64,000 bases of DNA, from NCBI GenBank assembly GCA_021739645.1, contig JAIPBL010000006.1, positions 62,001 to 126,000 of the forward strand, written 5' to 3'. Made by a program: the position numbers and the translations under genes. Each line of letters opens with the position of its first letter. Within the stretch, counting starts at the first letter, position 1. Positions 1-6,661 of this stretch are shown piece by piece. The notes beneath the pieces were generated by a model. It was given only the letters and a program-made list of their open reading frames with translations. It was not told the origin of the DNA and did no database searches. Origin of the DNA: Saprospiraceae bacterium. Lineage in GTDB: Bacteria > Bacteroidota > Bacteroidia > Chitinophagales > Saprospiraceae.

Positions 1-909
1 TTCTTTTAGGTCAAAAGAGACCATTGCCCCGAAGAGGCTCATTTGCTTTTTGGCCAGCTCATGGCCGGGGTGGTCAGCGAAGCCGGGGTAGTAAACCTTG
101 TTGATTTTCGGGTTGCCAAGCAGCGCATGTGCAATTTTCTCGGCGTTCTCGCATGCCCGCTGCACCCGCAGGTGAAGCGTCTTGATGCCCCGCAGCACGA
201 GGAAGCAGTCCATTGGGCCGGGGACACCGCCGCTGGAATTTTGGATAAAATGCAGGCGCTGTGCAAGTTCGTCGGTCTTTGTCACAACGGCACCGAGCAC
301 CGTGTCGGAGTGGCCGCCGAGATACTTCGTGGCGGAGTGAATCACCATGTCGGCACCGAGGTCGAGCGGGTTTTGGAGGTACGGCGTTGCGAAGGTGTTG
401 TCCACTGCCGTGAGGATGCCCCGCTTTTTTGCGATAGCACAGATGGCCTCGATGTCCACGATGTTGAGCATCGGGTTCGTGGGCGTTTCAATCCAAATCA
501 ACTTCGTTTTTGGCGTTAGGTACTGCTCGAACTGGCTGGCATCGTACATGGGTACGAAGTGGCCCTTCATTCCGAAGCGCTCGTAAATCTTGGTAATGAG
601 GCGGTAAGAGCCGCCGTAGAGGTCGTTGGTGGCCACAATCTCGTCACCTGCGTCAAGCAGCTTGAGGATGGCGTCCATCGCGGCAAGGCCGCTGCCAAAA
701 CAGATGCCGTCAGCGCCATTTTCGAGGGCGGCCAAATTGGCTTCCAGCGCATGGCGGGTAGGATTCTGCGTGCGTGCGTACTCGTAGCCCTGATGGTCGC
801 CGGGTGCGGCCTGGGCGTAGGTGGAGGTTTGGTAAATTGGTGTCATCACTGCCCCCGTACTGGGGTCTGGCTCAATGCCAGCGTGGATGGTCTTGGTTGC
901 GAATTTCAT
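1..909 (-). CDS. Trans-sulfuration enzyme, PLP-dependent (cystathionine gamma-synthase/lyase family), 3' end cut by window
   Basis: The reading frame runs open from ATG at 909 to the left edge, 303 codons, so the C-terminal part lies outside. The protein is a Cys/Met metabolism PLP enzyme: it has an early PIYQTSTYAQ segment, an AVDNTF motif with the PLP-contacting Asp near residue 170, and SATKYLGGHSD with the Schiff-base lysine near residue 195. Members carry out cystathionine synthesis or cleavage in methionine/cysteine metabolism, and sequence alone does not separate gamma-synthase, gamma-lyase and beta-lyase here. It starts 13 bp after the stop of the upstream methyltransferase gene, so the two are probably co-transcribed from the promoter near 1720. 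Confidence 0.9.
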   Translation of the reverse strand, partial: MKFATKTIHAGIEPDPSTGAVMTPIYQTSTYAQAAPGDHQGYEYARTQNPTRHALEANLAALENGADGICFGSGLAAMDAILKLLDAGDEIVATNDLYGGSYRLITKIYERFGMKGHFVPMYDASQFEQYLTPKTKLIWIETPTNPMLNIVDIEAICAIAKKRGILTAVDNTFATPYLQNPLDLGADMVIHSATKYLGGHSDTVLGAVVTKTDELAQRLHFIQNSSGGVPGPMDCFLVLRGIKTLHLRVQRACENAEKIAHALLGNPKINKVYYPGFADHPGHELAKKQMSLFGAMVSFDLKE

Positions 910-922
910 GTATTAAGTTGCT

Positions 923-1681
923 TTATGCTTGTGAAACGTCTGGTTTTGAAGCAATCAAAACGATTTCGTTTTCCTTCATTCCTAAAAATTGGTCGCTCGG
1001 CTGGTTCTCGCCGAACTGTTTGATTTCCACCTGAAAGCCAGCTTCTTTGAGCCGACCTGCAAGTCCATTTGCGGAATAAACCCGCACGTGGTCTGCTTGC
1101 CCGAAGTGCTTTAGCCGTGCTTCTGGCGAGACGATGTTGGTGTCTTCGTAAATATCGCCCGCTTTGAGCGGCGTTTGAACAAGGGCTTTTCCGCTCGGTT
1201 TCAGCACCCGAAAGAGTTCCCGCATGGCTTGGCGGTCGTCGTCCACATGCTCCAGCACATGGTAGCAAAGCACGAGGTCGAACTCGCTGTCCGGCTCGGC
1301 GATGGCCGTGATGTCGTGCGATTTTTCGGCTTCAAACTCACCGACGAAATCGCTGCTGACGTATCGGATGCGCTTTTGCACCCGCATTTTCCTTGCCAGA
1401 CAACGGCTCGGCGAGAAGTCGAGCACGTTGCCATGCAACAAATCCTCCTCCATCAACACTTTCCAGAGCCGACGGTTGCGTGGTAGGCTTCCGCAGGCTG
1501 GACAGAGCGTTTCGCCATTTCCGAGGGGGATGAAGGCGGACAATTTGCTTTCGCAAATATTGCAGCCAAACTCGGTGCCCCTGTACTTGACGGCGAGGAT
1601 TTTCCGAAGGAACAACTCGTTTTTAAGGAGTAATTGCTTTGGAAGCCATCGTTTCGCCAACTTTTTTACGGCCTCGTACAT
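923..1681 (-). CDS. SAM-dependent methyltransferase (type 11) with N-terminal zinc-ribbon-like motif
   Basis: About 252 residues from the ATG at 1681; a TTG two codons upstream is less likely. The N-terminal third carries two CxxC pairs (CNIC near 40-43, CPAC near 60-63) that could bind zinc. The C-terminal two thirds is a Rossmann-type methyltransferase: an NVLDFSP motif I near residue 87, then FDLVLCYHVLEHV and LFRVLKPSGKALVQTPL, typical of the Methyltransf_11 family. The substrate is unknown. It is the first gene of a probable two-gene operon with the trans-sulfuration enzyme, with a TACCTTTG promoter box 36 bp upstream. Confidence 0.8.
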   Translation of the reverse strand: MYEAVKKLAKRWLPKQLLLKNELFLRKILAVKYRGTEFGCNICESKLSAFIPLGNGETLCPACGSLPRNRRLWKVLMEEDLLHGNVLDFSPSRCLARKMRVQKRIRYVSSDFVGEFEAEKSHDITAIAEPDSEFDLVLCYHVLEHVDDDRQAMRELFRVLKPSGKALVQTPLKAGDIYEDTNIVSPEARLKHFGQADHVRVYSANGLAGRLKEAGFQVEIKQFGENQPSDQFLGMKENEIVLIASKPDVSQA

Positions 1682-1716
1682 GGTCAATTTGGTGACAAGT
1701 CTGAAAAATCAGGCCG

Positions 1717-1724
1717 CAAAGGTA
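1717..1724 (-). promoter_or_regulatory. -7 box TACCTTTG (methyltransferase/trans-sulfuration operon)
   Basis: On the minus strand these bases read TACCTTTG, matching the Bacteroidota -7 consensus TAnnTTTG, 36 bp before the methyltransferase ATG. No convincing -33 element is visible because the HU terminator lies directly upstream. Confidence 0.5.
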
Positions 1725-1732
1725 GGAAAATG

Positions 1733-1780
1733 AAAAAGGAAAAGGGCAACTGGGGGTTTCCCGGTTGCCCTTTCCTTTTT
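1733..1780. terminator. Bidirectional intrinsic terminator after HU
   Basis: An inverted repeat (GGGCAAC at 1744-1750 with GTTGCCC at 1764-1770, extended by A/G-rich and T/C-rich outer arms) is flanked by A5 on one side and T5 on the other, so it can work in both directions. It follows the stop of the HU gene at 1806. Confidence 0.8.
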
Positions 1781-1805
1781 GAAAGCTAAATCTTTCGGCT
1801 TGTGA

Positions 1806-2078
1806 TTAGTTCACAGACTCAGACAGTTCTTTGCCAGGCTTGAATTTCACGGAAGTCTTAGCGGCAATCGTGATGGCTTGGCCTGTCTGTGGGTTACGAC
1901 CCTGACGAGCCTCACGCTTAGAAACAGAGAAAGTACCGAAACCGATGAGGGTAACTTTGTCACCGCTAGTGAGTGATTCACCGACAGCTTCGAATACAGT
2001 GTTAACGGCAGAAGTGGCTTGTGCTTTGGTAAGACCAGCGCTTTCTGCGACCTTGTTGATCAAATCTCCTTTGTTCAT
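1806..2078 (-). CDS. hup: HU-family nucleoid DNA-binding protein
   Basis: 90 residues, the usual length of HU/IHF subunits. It begins [18 protein letters not shown] and has the beta-arm DNA-binding signature [21 protein letters not shown] near residues 46-66, followed by the conserved KFKPGKEL C-terminus. HU bends DNA without sequence specificity and compacts the nucleoid. The gene is monocistronic: a full -33/-7 promoter lies upstream and an intrinsic terminator downstream. Confidence 0.97.
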   Translation of the reverse strand: MNKGDLINKVAESAGLTKAQATSAVNTVFEAVGESLTSGDKVTLIGFGTFSVSKREARQGRNPQTGQAITIAAKTSVKFKPGKELSESVN

Positions 2079-2119
2079 CTTAAAATGGTTTAATAAATTA
2101 CAGTTTTAAAAAAGTGGCG

Positions 2120-2149
2120 CAAAAATATACAAGCATCCATATCTGCCAA
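2120..2149 (-). promoter_or_regulatory. HU promoter (TTGG - 18 bp - TATTTTTG)
   Basis: On the minus strand TATTTTTG (2127-2120) fits TAnnTTTG, and TTGG (2149-2146) lies 18 bp upstream, the spacing expected for the Bacteroidota -33/-7 promoter. It sits about 40 bp before the HU start codon. Confidence 0.65.
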
Positions 2150-2263
2150 CGTTTTAGGAAGAAAAAAGCCTTATTTTATTGACCTTTCCAGTAAAAGCTC
2201 GCTTTTGACAGGGATATTGCCCAACTTTGTACCATTCTTTTAAGCTAAAAATTGTTTTTGCTA

Positions 2264-2461
2264 ATGATTAAATCAAGGTTTTCGCTTGTTTTCGGCATCG
2301 CCGCCTTTGCCATCCTCCTCACTTCCAGCGCCTGCAACCGTGGTACTGGCTGTCCTGCGAATGAGAATGTGCACGTGCAGGCAGACAAAAAAGGCAGGTA
2401 TCCCAAGTCAAAAACCAAATCGGGACTTTTCCCGAAAAACGTCTATAAACGTTCACATTAA
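2264..2461 (+). CDS. Small putative lipoprotein
   Basis: 65 residues from the ATG at 2264; a TTG four codons earlier is possible. It has a basic N-terminus, a hydrophobic stretch and a lipobox-like LLTSSAC, so it is probably a lipid-anchored exported peptide. The mature part is small, basic and contains GCPANENVHV and a C-terminal SGLFPKNVYKR. I do not recognise a characterised family. A strong hairpin follows about 90 bp downstream. Confidence comes from the signal-peptide pattern, not from homology. Confidence 0.55.
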   Translation: MIKSRFSLVFGIAAFAILLTSSACNRGTGCPANENVHVQADKKGRYPKSKTKSGLFPKNVYKRSH

Positions 2462-2550
2462 CGCTTTCAAGTAAGCGGGTGTTTCAGCAATTGCTCGCTT
2501 TTTGGCTATGTTATTATCTTTTTTGGGAATTTTTCCGCTAAAAGCCTTTC

Positions 2551-2595
2551 TGGGGCGCCAATCGAATGTGATTTCGGTTGGCGCCCCAACTTTTT
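2551..2595 (+). terminator. Intrinsic terminator
   Basis: TGGGGCGCCAA (2551-2561) and TTGGCGCCCCA (2578-2588) form an 11-bp GC-rich stem, followed by a T-run from 2591. It probably ends transcription of the small lipoprotein gene. Confidence 0.7.
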
Positions 2596-2749
2596 TGAGC
2601 CAAAATCCAGTAACCCTACAATCTTCCGAAAGGAGGAAATATTCGCTATGCTTGCCAAAAAGACAATGCGGAGCAGTTTAATTGGGACTGACAACTGAAA
2701 AGTGATTGGTGCTAAACGTCGCGGATGCGTGATTGGGCAAATTGAATGC

Positions 2750-3133
2750 TCAACAACTATGGCTTGGGTTCGGGAAATTGTCGCTTTCGTCCACCCCGGG
2801 CCGATCCGTCAGGCACTTAAAGTCTTTTTCCACTAAAATCCGAAGGCCGCCGACTCCCGACGGAGGAATGACAACGTGCTCAATGCTTACTTCTTGCTCC
2901 GAATTCGCCCATATCACTCCAAGTTCAGCAGGCACCAATACACAAATTTTGTTTCCAGAAAAAGTGGCGGTTAGCTCCGGCTGGTCTGAGCGCTCCAGCG
3001 CATAAGTCAGCATAGCGCCGGGCTGGCCACCAAAGTGGGTGCTTTCCGACACGCTGCCAGTTTCAATGAACGCAGCCACTTCAGGCTGCGAAAGCCGCAA
3101 GCGGATGGAATTGCCTTGGATGCGAATTTTCAT
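2750..3133 (-). CDS. DUF7009-type conserved protein
   Basis: 127 residues starting MKIRIQGNSIRLRLSQPEV, an N-terminus I associate with the Bacteroidota DUF7009 family of short cytosolic proteins. No signal peptide, membrane segment or catalytic motif is visible. It is mostly predicted beta-strand, with an EHVVIPPSGVGGLRI segment near residue 85. The function is not known. It may share a transcript with the THX gene, which lies 81 bp upstream in the same direction. Confidence 0.65.
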   Translation of the reverse strand: MKIRIQGNSIRLRLSQPEVAAFIETGSVSESTHFGGQPGAMLTYALERSDQPELTATFSGNKICVLVPAELGVIWANSEQEVSIEHVVIPPSGVGGLRILVEKDFKCLTDRPGVDESDNFPNPSHSC

Positions 3134-3162
3134 AAAACCCGATTCTTTTGGCTACAAAGTCA

Positions 3163-3206
3163 GTTGGTTGTTGTTTGCCCAATTTGCGAAGCAAACAACA
3201 ACCAAC
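3163..3206. terminator. 16-bp inverted repeat, probable terminator after THX
   Basis: GTTGGTTGTTGTTTGC (3163-3178) and its exact complement (3191-3206) bracket a 12-base loop just beyond the THX stop. The T-tract on the minus side is poor, so it could be a transcript-stabilising hairpin rather than a full terminator. Confidence 0.55.
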
Positions 3207-3214
3207 GGCTATTC

Positions 3215-3340
3215 TTAGCCGTTTTTCTTCACTTCTAGTTTCTTTGGCTGCGCAACGCTGTTTGTCTTTTTGTTGCGAGTCTTGCCATGCGAACCCCTAG
3301 CGATTTTGCCCTTGGTGGTTCTTTTGTCTCCTCTGCCCAT
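3215..3340 (-). CDS. 30S ribosomal protein THX (bS31 type)
   Basis: A 41-codon gene. The peptide begins MGRGDKRTTKGKIARGSHGK, matching the short, very basic THX proteins of Bacteroidota and Thermus (usual form MGKGDKKTxxGKI). THX sits in the head of the small ribosomal subunit and stabilises the organisation of 16S rRNA. About a third of its residues are Lys or Arg, as expected for an rRNA-buried peptide. It is single-copy here and ends before a 16-bp inverted repeat. Confidence 0.87.
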   Translation of the reverse strand: MGRGDKRTTKGKIARGSHGKTRNKKTNSVAQPKKLEVKKNG

Positions 3341-3414
3341 GATTGGTATTTTTTAATGATGAAAATTGGTTTGTATTAAAAGGACGGCAAAAGTAACGGT
3401 TTTTCTAATAAATG

Positions 3415-4254
3415 CTAAAAACTAATCCGCTCGGCAGCACTGTAAATGTTGAACTGCCCATTTCGGAGAAACCCGACCAGCGTCATATCGGCTTCCTCGG
3501 CCAGCTCTACCGACAAACTTGTCGGGGCACCCACTGCCGCCAACACTGCCGCCCCGGCTATCACTGATTTCTGTACCAATTCGAACCCAGCACGGCCGCT
3601 CACCAGCACGAGGCATTGCGAAAGTGGTAAAAGACCTTGCCTCATTGCTGCGCCAATGAGCTTGTCAAGGGCATTGTGACGACCCACATCCTCCCGTGAG
3701 AGGAGTAGTTGTCCGCTGGCATCGAAAAGCGCTGCACCGTGCAAGCCGCCCGTGCAATCGAAGATGGACTGGCGACTAGCCAACAGGTCGGGCACGGCAT
3801 GAAGCACCTCGGCAGAGAACATCGGCACTGCTGCTGGCAGTTCGAAACGCCCCTGCACCCGAACCGCTTCGATGCTTGCTTTGCCACACACGCCACAGGA
3901 GGAGCTGGTGTAAAAATGCCGCTCCAAACGCCCCAAGTCCAACACCACATCGTCGGCAAGCTCGACGACCAGCACATTTTCCTTGGCCTGCTTCCATCGA
4001 ACGGATGGTCGACTAAACCCTGTCACCTGCTCTGCCCCAGCGATGATGCTCTCTGTAAAAAGGAACCCCAGGGCGAGCTCCTCGTCGTGGCCTGGCGTGC
4101 GCATGGTCACGGAGATACTTTTTTGCGTCCGGACACCATTTTTCAAAAAGCCCAGACGGATTTCGAGTGGCTCTTCGGATACCACAAGGTCAGCCATCTG
4201 GCTCTGTTGTTGGCCTTGTACCCGTACAATATCCCGCTTGGCAATGCCCTTCAT
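3415..4254 (-). CDS. fdhD: Formate dehydrogenase accessory sulfurtransferase FdhD
   Basis: 279 residues, full length. It has SEEPLEIRL near the N-terminus, the CGVCGK motif with Cys 120 and Cys 123 that carries the persulfide, and the FDCTGGLHGAALF and REDVGRHNALDKLIG segments that define the family. FdhD moves sulfur from a cysteine desulfurase to the bis-MGD cofactor and is needed for active formate dehydrogenase and related molybdenum/tungsten enzymes. No formate dehydrogenase subunit or molybdopterin gene is within the window, so the client enzyme must be elsewhere. Confidence 0.95.
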   Translation of the reverse strand: MKGIAKRDIVRVQGQQQSQMADLVVSEEPLEIRLGFLKNGVRTQKSISVTMRTPGHDEELALGFLFTESIIAGAEQVTGFSRPSVRWKQAKENVLVVELADDVVLDLGRLERHFYTSSSCGVCGKASIEAVRVQGRFELPAAVPMFSAEVLHAVPDLLASRQSIFDCTGGLHGAALFDASGQLLLSREDVGRHNALDKLIGAAMRQGLLPLSQCLVLVSGRAGFELVQKSVIAGAAVLAAVGAPTSLSVELAEEADMTLVGFLRNGQFNIYSAAERISF

Positions 4255-4606
4255 GTTTCTTCTATTTGTTAAAAACTGTTAGAAAATATGGTGTCTCCTG
4301 TTATTTCTGCTCCTACTGCCAAACTTCTCAAAGCTTTCAAGGTTGGTTAAATAAAGGAAGTTTTATCCCTCCCCAAAATGCGCCACAAGATTTTCGTTTA
4401 TTTCATGAGATTATAATTTGTTTATGGCAGCCGTACCGAAAGGTGCGGCTTTTTTGTTTGTCGTAGTTGTTCAAGCTAATGAGGCATTCGTCACGCACTT
4501 GAAACTTGGTTAGGCGCAAGAGCAATCAACCCCAAAAGTAGCCCAAATACCAATCGCTCGAGAATTAGCGTTTTAGTTCCCAGCAACTTTCAACCCCAGA
4601 ACCCCG
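4255..4606. other. Gene-free stretch with an orphan terminator
   Basis: About 350 bp between fdhD and the next plus-strand gene. The only clear structure is a plus-strand intrinsic terminator at 4430-4455: GCCGTACC, a GAAA loop, GGTGCGGC and T6. No plus-strand gene precedes it, and I found no consensus promoter upstream. It could end a short untranslated RNA or antisense transcript from the fdhD 5' side. Confidence 0.5.
4430..4455 (+). terminator. Intrinsic terminator with GAAA tetraloop
   Basis: An 8-bp stem (one wobble pair) closed by a GAAA loop, then six Ts. It points rightward although the upstream gene, fdhD, is on the other strand. Confidence 0.75.
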
Positions 4607-4614
4607 TAATTTTG
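4607..4614 (+). promoter_or_regulatory. -7 box TAATTTTG
   Basis: Matches TAnnTTTG 36 bp before the ATG at 4651. This favours that ATG over the TTG at 4612, which lies inside the box. No good -33 element is visible. Confidence 0.5.
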
Positions 4615-4650
4615 CTCCGCAAATTGTTTCACAAAATTAAACACACACCG

Positions 4651-5550
4651 ATGCCTAAATTTTTGCTGCTTGGCCTTTTCTATGCTTGTTTCGCCTTTGA
4701 CAACAACCCCGTGGCAGAAGGCCTACCGCCATTCCCCTATAATGTCAACGACCCCGATGTAGCTTTTAACATGCCAGAGGAAATCCGGGAAATCTCCGGC
4801 CTTAGCCTGACTGCCAATGGCCAGATGCTTGCCGCGATAAATGATGAAAAAGGTATTATTTTTTTATTGGACAAATCGAACGGTGAAGTTTTGTCAAGGA
4901 TAAAATTCCGAGAAGAAGGTGACTACGAAGGCATTGAAATCGTGGGAAACGATGCTTGGGTGGTCAAAAGCAACGGCACACTTTATCAAGTAAAAAATTT
5001 TGCAGCGCAAAACCCCGAAGTGCAGAGTTTCAAATCTTTCTTAAACAAAGAAAACGACGTGGAGGGCCTCGCTTACGACCGTGCCAACAACCGAATTTTG
5101 ATAGGCTGCAAGGGCAAAGGGTGCGACCATGCGGGTGTTCCATTGAACAAGGCCATCTACGCATTCGACTTAAAAAGCAAGACACTGTCGGATAACCCTA
5201 CCTTTCTGCTCACCTTGCCCAACTTAAAGGATTTTATGGTAAAAAGTGGCGAAGCAGGCAACAAAAAAATGATGGAAAAAGTCTTCATGCCAAAGGAGGC
5301 AGATATAAAATTCAGTCCATCTGACATCGCCATCCACCCCAAAACAGGCGATATTTATATCACCTCCGCCCGTGGCAACAGCCTTCTCATACTCGATTCA
5401 ACTGGTAAAATCCTAAACCTTGAACACCTGAAGAAAAGTGTTCATGCCCAGCCCGAAGGAATCTGTTTCGATACTGACGGAACACTTTTTATCTCCAACG
5501 AGTGCTCGGACGGAAGCCCAGGTAAGATTTATACTTTTCACCAAAAGTAA
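4651..5550 (+). CDS. SdiA-regulated-like beta-propeller protein, exported
   Basis: 299 residues from ATG 4651. It starts with a hydrophobic signal-like segment (MPKFLLLGLFYACFAF) and continues with the pattern of the SdiA-regulated domain (YjiK) family: EIREISGLSL, GDYEGIEIVGNDAWVV, DVEGLAYD and a late AQPEGICFDTDGTLFISNE, repeated beta-propeller blades related to SMP-30/esterase-like domains. The function in bacteria is not settled; a phytase-like or regulatory surface role is often inferred. It converges on the Bax inhibitor-like gene, and the two share a bidirectional terminator. Confidence 0.8.
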   Translation: MPKFLLLGLFYACFAFDNNPVAEGLPPFPYNVNDPDVAFNMPEEIREISGLSLTANGQMLAAINDEKGIIFLLDKSNGEVLSRIKFREEGDYEGIEIVGNDAWVVKSNGTLYQVKNFAAQNPEVQSFKSFLNKENDVEGLAYDRANNRILIGCKGKGCDHAGVPLNKAIYAFDLKSKTLSDNPTFLLTLPNLKDFMVKSGEAGNKKMMEKVFMPKEADIKFSPSDIAIHPKTGDIYITSARGNSLLILDSTGKILNLEHLKKSVHAQPEGICFDTDGTLFISNECSDGSPGKIYTFHQK

Positions 5551-5587
5551 AGGCCTCGGCAAGAGATATTTTGCTTGTCCCTCAAAC

Positions 5588-5627
5588 AAAAAAGGCACAA
5601 TCCGTTGAATTGGATTGTGCCTTTTTT
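5588..5627. terminator. Bidirectional terminator
   Basis: GGCACAATCC (5594-5603) pairs with GGATTGTGCC (5612-5621), with A6 before and T6 after. It serves both convergent neighbours. Confidence 0.9.
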
Positions 5628-5638
5628 ACAAATGCAAA

Positions 5639-5663
5639 AGCACGGACTGGCATTCCGTGCTAC
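5639..5663. repeat. Dispersed 25-bp palindromic element, copy 1
   Basis: AGCACGGACTGGCATTCCGT followed by GCTAC is an imperfect palindrome matching a second copy at 6612-6636 at 23 of 25 positions. This copy ends at the stop codon of the Bax inhibitor-like gene. Confidence 0.7.
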
Positions 5664-6427
5664 TAATCCCGTCCTGCCAACATGGACAGCAACCGAAGCA
5701 CTTCGATGTACAGCCAGACCAGCGTGATGAGTAGGCCCATTGCGGAGAACCACTCCATGTAGCTCGGTGCGCCAAATTGCTCGCCCTTTTCAAAATTGTC
5801 AAAATCGAGGAGCAGGTTGAACGAGGCGATGCCGATGATAACTACGCTGATGCCGATACCGAGGGCACCGCCTTGGTGCAGGAATGGCACTTGAATACCG
5901 AAAAAGCCAAGTACCATGCTCAACATGTACACCAGAAAAACGGCCATCGTAGCCATCATTACGCCCATGCGGAACTTGCTGGTCACTTTGATGAGGCCTG
6001 ATTTATAGATGAAAAGCATGGCGAAAAGCAAGCCCAGCGTCAGTGCAATAGCATTGAAAATGATACCACCACCAAATGCGCCACCATAAAAAGCGGTGAT
6101 TGAGCCGACGAAAAGTCCTTCCAACAGGGCATAAATCGGGGCAACCGTGGCCGACAGATGCGGCTTGAAGGTCGCAACCAGCACGGCAATCAGGCCACCG
6201 ATGGCACCTGACCACATCAAAATCGGATGGGCATACACGAAACTGGCTGCCGAGGTGAGCAGCATCAGCCCAAAGAGTATAAAGGATTTGTTGACCGCAC
6301 CCTGCACTGTCATCCGTTCGTTGGCGGTGATGAACCCGCCATCCAGTGGGCCACTAGTGCTGTTGCGGTAGGCATCCTCTTTCATGAAGGGGTTGCCGGA
6401 GGAGGAAAACATGCTTTTTCTTGCCAT
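5663..6427 (-). CDS. Bax inhibitor-1/YccA-like membrane protein
   Basis: 254 residues with a soluble N-terminus of about 40 residues, then seven predicted hydrophobic helices, ending in WLYIEVLRLLSMLAGRD. The pattern fits the bacterial Bax inhibitor-1-like family (YccA/YetJ relatives, Bax1-I). The EVLRLL.. near the C-terminus and the Asp-containing LLLDFDNF loop between the last helices are family hallmarks. Homologues act as pH-sensitive cation leak channels or as modulators of membrane proteolysis; which applies here is unknown. It is monocistronic and shares a terminator with the convergent gene. Confidence 0.88.
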   Translation of the reverse strand: MARKSMFSSSGNPFMKEDAYRNSTSGPLDGGFITANERMTVQGAVNKSFILFGLMLLTSAASFVYAHPILMWSGAIGGLIAVLVATFKPHLSATVAPIYALLEGLFVGSITAFYGGAFGGGIIFNAIALTLGLLFAMLFIYKSGLIKVTSKFRMGVMMATMAVFLVYMLSMVLGFFGIQVPFLHQGGALGIGISVVIIGIASFNLLLDFDNFEKGEQFGAPSYMEWFSAMGLLITLVWLYIEVLRLLSMLAGRD

Positions 6428-6611
6428 TGTAAATTGAATTTTTATTGATAAATCGGGGGTAAAGAAACGGCATTTTTGACATTATTCAAAAACGGCTTCT
6501 TTCAAACGAAGTCAGATGGGGAAAGTTGAGTCAGGCTGATTTTAATATGCCGCTGAAGGGAGGAGATACGATTTTGAAAATGATTCAAGCTGCCTTGTTG
6601 GGAAGTGGGGA

Positions 6612-6636
6612 AGCACGGACTGGCAGTCCGTGTTAC
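6612..6636. repeat. Dispersed 25-bp palindromic element, copy 2
   Basis: Second copy of the element at 5639-5663 (23/25 identical). Its right end overlaps the -7 box of the decarboxylase gene, so it may form part of that promoter. Confidence 0.7.
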
Positions 6637-6641
6637 CTTTG
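6634..6641 (+). promoter_or_regulatory. -7 box TACCTTTG (decarboxylase)
   Basis: Matches TAnnTTTG 21 bp before ATG 6662 and so supports that start. The place where a -33 box should be is occupied by the palindromic repeat. Confidence 0.55.
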
Positions 6642-6661
6642 CGGAGCAAAAAAAAAAAAAC

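Noticed and set aside
2506-2694. 62-residue minus-strand ORF between the small lipoprotein and DUF7009 genes
   Set aside because: It runs through the terminator hairpin at 2551-2588 and shows no domain or signal peptide.
2684-2712. Possible heptad array (GGACTGA, CAACTGA, AAAGTGA)
   Set aside because: Only three weakly related units; not clearly above chance.
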